A stretch of DNA of 64,000 nucleotides, taken from the NCBI GenBank assembly GCA_024280335.1, contig JAJRQI010000063.1, positions 17,721-81,720 of the forward strand. Reading direction: 5' to 3'. Source of the stretch: Deltaproteobacteria bacterium (lineage in GTDB: Bacteria > Desulfobacterota > Desulfuromonadia > Desulfuromonadales > Geopsychrobacteraceae). Position 1 is the first letter of the stretch. Each line of letters opens with the position of its first letter. Below are positions 17,966 through 25,823 of this stretch, piece after piece. A program made the position numbers and the translations under genes. The notes beneath the pieces were generated by a model. The model was not told where the DNA came from, searched no databases, and saw nothing but the letters and a program-made list of their open reading frames with translations.

Positions 17966-20173
17966 TTGCAGATACTGAATATGGTGAACAGGCGAATCAG
18001 TCTGAAAATAACTTTAACGCTGGTGGTCTGTCTGGCGCTCATTTTTGGAGTACTCAGCTGGTACCTGATTGAAAGTCGCAAGCAGGCCCTTGAGCAGGAG
18101 CTGTTTGCCAGGGGACGCTTGATGGCAATGACTGGGGCTCAGACCTTCAGTCAATTCCTTGAAGAAACGGTTGTCGGTGGTCACCTGACCCTGAAGGAAA
18201 TTTTTGATGAAGATTACCAGCTGATCACTGATGGACCCTTGTCCGGCGCGAAGATCCCCAAGTATCACACTAAGTATGATCAGTATTTCGACAAACACAT
18301 TCAGGCGATTGAGGATACTTTTCTTGCCGACAGTATGGTGGTTTTTGCTGTTTTGGTTGACCGGAACGGCTACTTACCGACCCACAACCGTGTTTACTCA
18401 AAACCCTTGGTCGGCGACCCGGATGCGGATCGGGTGGGAAACCGTACCAAGCGGATTTTCAACGATCCGGTCGGGCTTGCCGCAGCCAGGTTTAAGGGTG
18501 GCGAAGACCCGGTTTTAAAGCAGGTTTATCCCCGGGACACCGGTGTGCTTATGTGGGATCTCTCTGCTCCGGTTTTTATTAAGGGAAAACACTGGGGTGG
18601 ATTTCGTATCGGCTTTTCGATGAAAGAAGCCTACGCCACTATACACCATTTGCGCAACACCATTATCTATGCCTCGCTCGGTTCTCTGCTCATCTGCGCG
18701 CTGCTGATCCCGTTTCTGGTGTCCCGGTATACCCGGCCGCTGCAGCTTTTGACCCGATCGGTGCAGGCGATCGCCAGCGGACGACGCACAGAGGCGATCG
18801 ACCTGCAGTCCAGCGATGAGGTAGGTGTTCTGGTCGATGCCTTTAACCAGATGCGTGAAGCCCTTGAACAGACAACGGTGTCGCGCGATTACTACGACAT
18901 GCTGGTGCAGTCGATGCATGATCTGCTGATTGTCTCCGACCCTTTCGGAGCGGTCGTCAGTGTCAATCGAGCCACTTGCGAGGTTCTCGGCTTTAAAGAG
19001 GAGCATCTGCTTGTATACAAGATTCAGGAACTGATCAATCTGCGGGAAGGTAAGCAGGATTGGTTCTCTCAGCAACAGTCCGTCTTGCAGAATTACACCG
19101 CAGATGTATTTCTGGTCAATTGTCAAGGTGAACAGTTCCCGATGGCTATGTCGTGCAGCCCGTTGCTGGATACCGACAAACAGTTGAGTGGATTCATTCT
19201 GCTGTTTCAGGAGAACAGTGCGCGGATTCAGGCCGAACTGGCCAGGAACAAGGCCTTCGATCAAGCCTCAAAGCTCAATGAGGAACTACGCCAGGTCAAC
19301 GATGCGATGGAAGTGAAGAACCTGGAACTGGCGGATGCATACAAACAACTAAAGAACAGCCAGGTGCAGATACTGCAGCAGGAAAAGATGGCCTCGATCG
19401 GTCAGTTGGCGGCTGGTGTTGCGCATGAAATCAATAACCCGATGGGCTTCATTACCAGCAATCTTGGAACCTTGGGAAAATATTTTGACCGGATGAATCA
19501 TTTTCTGGAGCATCAGCAGGTAGCCATCAGCGAACACGTGGCGGAAGAAGGCCAGCAGAACATCATAGCTGAACGCAAAAAATTAAAGATAGATTATCTG
19601 CTCGAAGACAGTCGTGACTTGATTGAAGAATCTCTTGACGGCGCGGATCGGGTCAAAGCAATTGTGCAGAACCTGAAAACTTTCTCACGCCTCGATCAAG
19701 ACCATGAACAGGAAGCAGACATCAACCAGTGCCTGGAAAGTACTATCAGCATTGCCTGGAATGAATTGAAGTACAAAGCGACTCTCGAGAAGGATTTTGG
19801 TTCATTGCCGAGGCTTCATTGCTATCCACAGAAACTTAATCAGGTGTTTCTGAACATGCTGGTCAATGCTGCCCAGGCGATAAAAGAGAAGGGCATTGTT
19901 ACGATCCGTACCTGGCATGAGCAGGACGATATATTTATTGCAATCAGCGATACCGGCTGCGGTATCCCTGAAAAGTCCCAGACCCGCATCTTCGAACCAT
20001 TTTTTACCACCAAGGAGGTTGGTAAAGGGACCGGGTTGGGAATGAGTATTTCCTACGAAATCATTCAGGAACAGGGTGGAGAAATTAAGGTTGCCAGCGT
20101 TGTCGGGGAAGGGAGCACCTTTACCATTCGTTTGCCGCTCAAGGCAAATCCTGAGAAGGTCGAAGACGCATGA
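17966..20173 (+). CDS. Membrane histidine kinase with periplasmic sensor, HAMP and PAS
   Basis: Order: membrane helix near residues 13-35, a ~200-residue periplasmic sensor ('HTKYDQYFDKHIQAIEDTFL', 'DRNGYLPTHNRVYSKPLVGD'), second helix near 230-250, HAMP, PAS (about 308-425), then the same kinase core as its neighbours ('[14 protein letters not shown]', 'VNAAQAIKEKG', '[20 protein letters not shown]'). The sensor has the look of a single Cache-like or DUF3365-type domain, but I do not recognise its ligand. The start is uncertain: TTG 17966 lies five bases after GGAGGG, while ATG 17981 is further from it. Two bases separate it from the previous stop. Confidence 0.9.
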   Translation: MQILNMVNRRISLKITLTLVVCLALIFGVLSWYLIESRKQALEQELFARGRLMAMTGAQTFSQFLEETVVGGHLTLKEIFDEDYQLITDGPLSGAKIPKYHTKYDQYFDKHIQAIEDTFLADSMVVFAVLVDRNGYLPTHNRVYSKPLVGDPDADRVGNRTKRIFNDPVGLAAARFKGGEDPVLKQVYPRDTGVLMWDLSAPVFIKGKHWGGFRIGFSMKEAYATIHHLRNTIIYASLGSLLICALLIPFLVSRYTRPLQLLTRSVQAIASGRRTEAIDLQSSDEVGVLVDAFNQMREALEQTTVSRDYYDMLVQSMHDLLIVSDPFGAVVSVNRATCEVLGFKEEHLLVYKIQELINLREGKQDWFSQQQSVLQNYTADVFLVNCQGEQFPMAMSCSPLLDTDKQLSGFILLFQENSARIQAELARNKAFDQASKLNEELRQVNDAMEVKNLELADAYKQLKNSQVQILQQEKMASIGQLAAGVAHEINNPMGFITSNLGTLGKYFDRMNHFLEHQQVAISEHVAEEGQQNIIAERKKLKIDYLLEDSRDLIEESLDGADRVKAIVQNLKTFSRLDQDHEQEADINQCLESTISIAWNELKYKATLEKDFGSLPRLHCYPQKLNQVFLNMLVNAAQAIKEKGIVTIRTWHEQDDIFIAISDTGCGIPEKSQTRIFEPFFTTKEVGKGTGLGMSISYEIIQEQGGEIKVASVVGEGSTFTIRLPLKANPEKVEDA

Positions 20174-22146
20174 AGATGACTCTCAGGTTGAAAACCATGC
20201 TGATTTTGGTGGTGACCGTGGTGGTCTCCCTCGGTGGCAGCGGTCTGTTTTTTCTCCAGTATTTTGAAAATGCGTTCCGCACTTCCGTGTTTGAGACCCT
20301 CAATTCTGTTGCCCACGAGAATGCCAAAACTTTGTCCGATTATCTGCGGCAGCAGGAGGCAATGCTCCAACATATCGGTACGATGCTACCGAGTGATGCT
20401 CTGGGCATAAAAGATTATCTCTGGATTGAATCTTACCTTGAAGATCATGGCCGAGATTTTAACTCATTTGAAAACGGTTTTTTTGTTTTGGACGAGAAGG
20501 GTGTGTTGCGCTCAGATCATCCGGCACATCCGGAAAAAAGGGGTAAGAACTATTCCTTCCGCCCCTATTTTCAACAGACCATGGGCGAAAGGCGTGGTGT
20601 GATCTCTGTCCCCTATCGCTCATCGCGAACCGGGAAAGTGGTCATCACCTTTACGGCCTATCTGATCTCCCGGGATAATCGTCCCCTCGGGCTGCTCGGC
20701 GGCTCGATACGGCTGCTTGAAGATCCCGACCTGAAGCAGATTCGTACACAGAAAATCGGTGAAACCGGCTACCTTTACGTGTTTAATAAATCCCGCATGA
20801 TGATTCTGCACCCGGATGAAAAACGGATTCTGACACGGGATGTTCCGCTTGGGGCCAACCTGATGTTCGATGCTGCGATTGAGGGGTTCGAAGGGGCTGC
20901 AGAGACGGTAAATTCGAAAGGGGTCGCGATGTTTGTTGCCTTTCATCCGGTCGCGGGCACCGACTGGATTGTCGCGGCCCAGCAGCCGGTGGCAGAGGCA
21001 CTGGCCCCCCTGGCAGAAAGCCAGCGGCCGCTGACTCTGTTTATTGTTTTCGGCAGTATCTTTGCTGCAGCATTTGGAATGATCATGGTCCACCGGAGTA
21101 TGCGTGGGCTGGTAATGCTTGAAACCGTCACCGCACAGTTGGCAATCCCCGATGAAAACGATCAGCAAATCGAAGCTTCGTTGCAGGCTGAAACAGAAAA
21201 ACTGGCCAAACTTTCCGAGCATGTTGAGTTTGGATCGCTGGCGATCACTATCAGTGAACTCTACTCCCGCCTTGGCCTGGCATTGGCAAAAACCCGCAAG
21301 ATGGCCAATGAGCTTGATGGAACTTATCAGCAGCTCAAAGCGACCCAGTCACAGATTTTACAGCAGGAAAAAATGGCTTCTGTCGGTCAACTGGCCGCCG
21401 GGGTTGCCCATGAAATCAACAATCCGATGGGTTTTATCAGCAGCAATCTGAGTTCACTGGGGCGTTACCAGGCAAAACTGACAACTTATCAAAAACAGCT
21501 GGAAGACTGGATAGAGCAACAGGCCGACGCGGAAACTCAGGCGCAGATGCAGGCAGTTCGGAAGAAGCTGAAGATCAATTATGTGCTCGAAGATATTCAG
21601 GATCTGATTGCTGAATCGACCGAAGGCGCTGAGCGGGTACGTGAAATTGTCCAGAACTTGAAGAGTTTTTCCCGCGTTGATCAGACCTCGTTCAGCGAAG
21701 TCGATATCAACGAATGCCTGGAAAGTACCTTGGCGATCGCCTGGAATGAGATCAAATATAAGGCGACGGTGGAAAAGGATTTCGGCCAAATCCCGCCGTT
21801 ATCCTGTTTTCCGCAGCAATTAAACCAGGTGTTTCTTAATATTCTGGTCAATGCAGCACAGGCTATCGAAAAGAATGGAGTCATCAGAATTCACACTTGG
21901 CAAGAGGGTGGCTGGCTCAAGGTTGCCATTAGTGATAATGGTTCAGGAATTCCGGAGGCGCTTCGAAGCCGGATTTTTGAACCCTTCTTTACCACTAAAG
22001 AGGTCGGTCAGGGGACCGGACTTGGAATGAGCATCAGCTACGAAATCATCAAGGCGCATCATGGTGATATCGAGATTGAGAGTAGCGAAGGGCATGGGAC
22101 GACCTTTACGATAAGGCTGCCACTGCAGAGGGAGGGAAAAGAATAA
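20170..22146 (+). CDS. Cache-domain membrane histidine kinase
   Basis: 658 residues: signal-anchor helix (about 8-28), a double-Cache periplasmic sensor (about 35-280; 'GVLRSDHPAHPEKRGKNYSF', 'GVISVPYRSSRTGKVVITFT', 'IGETGYLYVFNKSRMMILHP'), second helix (about 285-310), coiled coil, H-box '[14 protein letters not shown]' and a complete HATPase domain. dCache domains usually bind small organic acids or amines. The ATGA overlap with the preceding kinase and the TAATG overlap with the following regulator show tight coupling. Kinase core is a close paralogue of the two upstream kinases. Confidence 0.92.
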   Translation: MKMTLRLKTMLILVVTVVVSLGGSGLFFLQYFENAFRTSVFETLNSVAHENAKTLSDYLRQQEAMLQHIGTMLPSDALGIKDYLWIESYLEDHGRDFNSFENGFFVLDEKGVLRSDHPAHPEKRGKNYSFRPYFQQTMGERRGVISVPYRSSRTGKVVITFTAYLISRDNRPLGLLGGSIRLLEDPDLKQIRTQKIGETGYLYVFNKSRMMILHPDEKRILTRDVPLGANLMFDAAIEGFEGAAETVNSKGVAMFVAFHPVAGTDWIVAAQQPVAEALAPLAESQRPLTLFIVFGSIFAAAFGMIMVHRSMRGLVMLETVTAQLAIPDENDQQIEASLQAETEKLAKLSEHVEFGSLAITISELYSRLGLALAKTRKMANELDGTYQQLKATQSQILQQEKMASVGQLAAGVAHEINNPMGFISSNLSSLGRYQAKLTTYQKQLEDWIEQQADAETQAQMQAVRKKLKINYVLEDIQDLIAESTEGAERVREIVQNLKSFSRVDQTSFSEVDINECLESTLAIAWNEIKYKATVEKDFGQIPPLSCFPQQLNQVFLNILVNAAQAIEKNGVIRIHTWQEGGWLKVAISDNGSGIPEALRSRIFEPFFTTKEVGQGTGLGMSISYEIIKAHHGDIEIESSEGHGTTFTIRLPLQREGKE

Positions 22147-22961
22147 TGGCTGAAATGATCAAAATCCTCTGTGTCGACGATGAGCGAAACGTTCTCAAGG
22201 CACTGCGACGTTTATTCATGGATGAGGATGATTATGACATCATAATCGCAGAATCGGGAGAAGAGGGATTGCAGGCCCTTGAAGAGGAAAAGGATATTCG
22301 CCTGGGGGTGTCCGATTATCGAATGCCGGGGATGAACGGCGTTGAATTTCTGTCTCAGGTCTGTGAGAAATGGCCTGAAACTATCCGGATTGTGCTCTCC
22401 GGTTATGCTGACACTGCAGCCGTCGTGGAAGCAATCAACCTGGGGCAGATCTACAAGTTCATTCCCAAACCCTGGAACGATGATGAGCTGAAGTCCGCGA
22501 TTTCGGCCGCCCTGCAGCATCAGGAACTGCAGAGGCAGAACAACCGTTTAAACGAGGAACTGCAGAAAAAGAATCAGCAGCTCGAAGAGATCAACGAAAA
22601 CCTCGAACAGCTGGTGGTAAAGCGAACCGAGGCTCTGGAAATCCGTAACCGCGTCTTGCAGATATCACAAGGCGTACTTGATGTGTTGCCGGTGGTGGTG
22701 TTCGGTATCGATCCTGAGCAGATGATTGTCCAGTGTAATGATTATGCCTGTGAACTGTTCCCTTTTGGTGGTATCGGACCCTTGGGCAATGATCGGCGTG
22801 AGGTTTTTTCGGTGGCGATCAACGCGTTGATTGACCGGCTGGAAACCGAGCGTGCGCCGAAGGCGCAGTTGACAGTCCATGCCCGGAAATATCGGGCAGA
22901 GGTCAGACGCCTGCATGAAACCCTCACTCAGGGGATGGTGCTGGTGTTGATCCCGGAGTGA
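22146..22961 (+). CDS. Response regulator: REC plus coiled coil and PAS-like domain
   Basis: 271 residues. The REC domain (about 5-125) has 'ILCVDDERN', the phosphoacceptor Asp in 'GVSDYRMPGMNGVEF' and 'FIPKPWNDDEL'. It continues into a coiled coil ('NEELQKKNQQLEEINENLEQ') and a ~90-residue PAS-like end ('ISQGVLDVLPVVVFGIDPEQ'). There is no DNA-binding or enzymatic output domain, so it probably works by protein contact. One-base overlap with the preceding Cache kinase makes that kinase the obvious partner. Confidence 0.88.
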   Translation: MAEMIKILCVDDERNVLKALRRLFMDEDDYDIIIAESGEEGLQALEEEKDIRLGVSDYRMPGMNGVEFLSQVCEKWPETIRIVLSGYADTAAVVEAINLGQIYKFIPKPWNDDELKSAISAALQHQELQRQNNRLNEELQKKNQQLEEINENLEQLVVKRTEALEIRNRVLQISQGVLDVLPVVVFGIDPEQMIVQCNDYACELFPFGGIGPLGNDRREVFSVAINALIDRLETERAPKAQLTVHARKYRAEVRRLHETLTQGMVLVLIPE

Positions 22962-23037
22962 TTTAACCTCGGGGGGGGGACTGTGCAGTTTTCAGATTTG
23001 CTGATAGCTGCAGGTAACGCCACAGGAGGAGCTCAGT

Positions 23038-24384
23038 ATGAGTAGCGGTATCCCAGCCGATGTTACGATTAAGATCCTGCTGGTCGATGATGAAGTCAAT
23101 ATCACCAAAGCGCTGCGGCGGCTGTTGATGGAGTATGACCAGTACGACGTCTTTACCGTTGAATCTGGAGCGGACGCTGTGCTTCTGCTGGAAGAACAGT
23201 CGGATTTCGGCGTGATTATTTCCGATCAACGGATGCCGGGGATGACCGGTGTTGAGTTTCTTGCCCGGGCGCGAGAACTGACCCCGGATGCGGTACGGAT
23301 TCTATTGACCGGCTATGCCGATATTGAGGCTTCGATTTCGGCGATCAACCAGGGCGCGGTGTTCCGTTATCTGACTAAACCCTGGAAAGATGAGGAACTG
23401 CTGCAGGTGGTGGCTGAGGCAGCCCATGGTTTCTGGTTGGTGGCAGAAAACGTGCGGCTGAATGCCCTGGTTACCAAGCAGAATAACGAACTGCAGGAGT
23501 GGAATTCGAGGCTCAAACAGCGGGTACTCGATCAGACCTCACAGATCCGGGCAAAAAGTGATGCCTTGGCCGAAAGCAACCAACAGTTGCGCAGCAGTTT
23601 TGACGAAACCATCGAAGCGCTTGCAGGGTTGATCGAAATGCGTGATCGGCGGGCCCCCGGTCACAGTCGTAATGTCGCGGAACTGGTCACCGCCATGGCC
23701 GCCAAACTGGAGATCCCGATAGCGGAAAGCGACAAGTATCGTTCCGCCGGATTGTTGCATGACATCGGCAAAATCGCCATGTCCGACAGTTTGCTGGTGA
23801 AGTCGCTTGAGGATCTTGACAAGAAGGAACTCAAGGAGTATCGCAGCCATGTTATTCGCGGTCAGGCTGCAATCGATACGGTTCCCGCCTTGCGTGATAT
23901 CGGTGTGTTGATCCGCCATCATCATGAATCTTTTGATGGCCGGGGTTTTCCTGACAAACTCAAGGGTGAAGCTATTCCGCTTGGTGCCCGGCTGATTTGC
24001 GCTGCAGATATGTTTGAACGCTTGTTGCTTCAGTACCCGGAAACTGATGCGCTGGATTCGTCGCTTGAAGCACTTGCCCCCCAGTGGGGGAGGGCTCTCG
24101 ATCCCGACTTGCGCCTTTCGCTTGAAGAGGGAGCCCGTGAAGTTTATGGCCATCTTGATATCTCAGCAGAAATTTTCGAGACCAAAGTCAATCCTAAAGA
24201 GCTTGAGGTCGGTATGCAGTTGCGTCATGATTTGTACAGTGGCACAGGGATTATGATGCTGAAACAAGGAACAGTTTTTGATGCAGCGGCTATTGCGGCG
24301 GTAAAGCGTTGCCTGACGATCGATCCATTTGAACGGGAAATTTCGGTGCTGATCGATCGGAGCAAGATGGAGAATGCTGAATAA
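23038..24384 (+). CDS. REC–HD-GYP response regulator, probable cyclic-di-GMP phosphodiesterase
   Basis: 448 residues: REC (about 10-130; 'ILLVDDEVN', Asp in 'IISDQRMPGMTGVEF'), coiled coil, then an HD-GYP domain (about 185-385) with '[13 protein letters not shown]', 'HVIRGQAAI', 'IRHHHESFDGRGFPDKLKG' and 'ARLICAADMFERL'. All expected metal ligands appear present. The eponymous GYP reads GFP here. A ~70-residue C-terminal extension follows. HD-GYP enzymes hydrolyse c-di-GMP or cGAMP; activity is expected but the motif change is worth testing. AGGAGGAG lies ahead of the ATG. Confidence 0.9.
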   Translation: MSSGIPADVTIKILLVDDEVNITKALRRLLMEYDQYDVFTVESGADAVLLLEEQSDFGVIISDQRMPGMTGVEFLARARELTPDAVRILLTGYADIEASISAINQGAVFRYLTKPWKDEELLQVVAEAAHGFWLVAENVRLNALVTKQNNELQEWNSRLKQRVLDQTSQIRAKSDALAESNQQLRSSFDETIEALAGLIEMRDRRAPGHSRNVAELVTAMAAKLEIPIAESDKYRSAGLLHDIGKIAMSDSLLVKSLEDLDKKELKEYRSHVIRGQAAIDTVPALRDIGVLIRHHHESFDGRGFPDKLKGEAIPLGARLICAADMFERLLLQYPETDALDSSLEALAPQWGRALDPDLRLSLEEGAREVYGHLDISAEIFETKVNPKELEVGMQLRHDLYSGTGIMMLKQGTVFDAAAIAAVKRCLTIDPFEREISVLIDRSKMENAE

Positions 24385-24390
24385 GATCTA

Positions 24391-24552
24391 GGTGGCTGTC
24401 CGAGAATACATGACCGGCTGCAAAGCCAGCTGTTTGGTCCATATTTCAGCTCCTTTTCGGCCCATAGCTACGGCTATGAGCTCTCAAACGAGCCAAAATC
24501 TGTTCTCAAACTTCTGACTTTTCGCTTCGGCCCATATTCTCGGACAGCCTCC
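24391..24552. mobile_element. 162-bp MITE-like element with 18-bp terminal inverted repeats
   Basis: GGTGGCTGTCCGAGAATA (24391-24408) and TATTCTCGGACAGCCTCC (24535-24552) are inverted repeats with one mismatch. Inside is a smaller hairpin (CATAGC-TACG-GCTATG). There is no open reading frame of note. It fills almost the whole gap between the HD-GYP gene and the next regulator. A non-autonomous transposable element or structured extragenic repeat are both possible. Confidence 0.65.
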
Positions 24553-24592
24553 TGGCTGTAATCGGCCCCAAAACAGAACTGGAGGATGTCGT

Positions 24593-25744
24593 ATGAGTCG
24601 TTATGCCGAGTTGTTTCGCGCAATGTATCAAAACTCTATAGAGCGCACCTGCTACGACAGCACGGAACCACAATGTGTCTACAGTTCATTCAGGATCCTG
24701 TTAGTTGATGATGAGCCTTCGGTGGTTAAATCGCTGCGCCGGGTTTTTCTTGATGAACCCTGCGAAATCCTCACCGCGACCGATGCCCGGCAGGCGTTGC
24801 AGCTGCTGGAAGGTGAGACCGTGCAGTTGGTGATCTCCGATCATCGTATGCCGGGGATGAGCGGGGCTGAGTTTCTGTTTGAAGTGAAGCAGCGTTGGCC
24901 CGACATTCAGCGGATCATGCTCACCGGTTTTGCCGATATCGGCGCCGTGATGAAGGTCATCGAAGAGGTCGGTGTTTTCAAGTTTATTACCAAGCCGTGG
25001 AATGATGACGACCTGCGGCTAACCGCCCGATTGGCCTTCAAGCAGTACCAGTTGCAACTGGAAAACACTCGCCTGCGTGAAGTTAATCAGCGGCAGTGGG
25101 CCAAACTGAAGGACATATCGACACTCCTGCACGACAACCGCGAAGCTCTGACCAACCTGCTGCAAAATGCCGAATTACTCAATGAGCAGCACCTGCAGCA
25201 GGTCAAGCATGAACAGAATGAAAACGAACCCTTCCTCGACGCCCTGCTGCGACTCGACATCATCAGTGAAAAAAAACTGCTGCAGGCGTTTCAGACCCAG
25301 CTCAACCTGCCCCTCGCTGACCTGAAAGCCGAACCGCCGACGCTGGAAATGATCGATTTTCTTCCCCTGGAATTCTGTCAGCGGGGGCATCTGCTGCCAC
25401 TCAAACTGGAAGGACGTTGTTTGACCATCGCGATGGCTGACCCGTCCGATATGCTGCTGCGCGAACATGTTGAACTATTGACCGGCCTGCAGTTACGCCC
25501 GCTGGTTGCCAGTCGTTCGGCGATTGTCCGCTGTCTGGACAAAACATTGGATATGGAACTCAGCAGTTTGCCCGTGGTAGAGAGTGCGCCAAAGCCGACC
25601 GCACGACCGCGAATCCCGCAGTTGCAAGCGGGATTATCAGCAATCAGGCAGGGTTTGAATGCCGTAGAAAATGCTCTGCAGTCGATTGACAGAGCAGAGC
25701 CTAGGTGTCCGTTGTGCGGTGCTGATATGGATCCCATAACCTGA
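24593..25744 (+). CDS. Response regulator: REC plus MshEN/GspE-N-like domain
   Basis: 383 residues: REC at about 33-155 ('ILLVDDEPSVVKSLRRVF', Asp in 'VISDHRMPGMSGAEF', 'FITKPWNDDDL'), a helical linker, then a domain at about 215-325 resembling the N-terminal domain of type II secretion/type IV pilus ATPases ('FLDALLRLDIISEKKLLQAF', 'IDFLPLEFCQRGHLLPLKLE', 'LTIAMADPSDMLLREHVELL'). In MshE this domain binds c-di-GMP, but the key RLGxxL arginine is not obvious here. The tail contains one CPLCG knuckle. GGAGG seven bases upstream supports ATG 24593. The domain call is moderate, the REC call strong. Confidence 0.82.
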   Translation: MSRYAELFRAMYQNSIERTCYDSTEPQCVYSSFRILLVDDEPSVVKSLRRVFLDEPCEILTATDARQALQLLEGETVQLVISDHRMPGMSGAEFLFEVKQRWPDIQRIMLTGFADIGAVMKVIEEVGVFKFITKPWNDDDLRLTARLAFKQYQLQLENTRLREVNQRQWAKLKDISTLLHDNREALTNLLQNAELLNEQHLQQVKHEQNENEPFLDALLRLDIISEKKLLQAFQTQLNLPLADLKAEPPTLEMIDFLPLEFCQRGHLLPLKLEGRCLTIAMADPSDMLLREHVELLTGLQLRPLVASRSAIVRCLDKTLDMELSSLPVVESAPKPTARPRIPQLQAGLSAIRQGLNAVENALQSIDRAEPRCPLCGADMDPIT

Positions 25745-25823
25745 TAATTCGTTCAGGGGTGTTGATGGACAGTGGCAGGAGCTGGTTGTTTAGGTGAAGA
25801 GCCAAGTCATCAAAGGAGAACGA

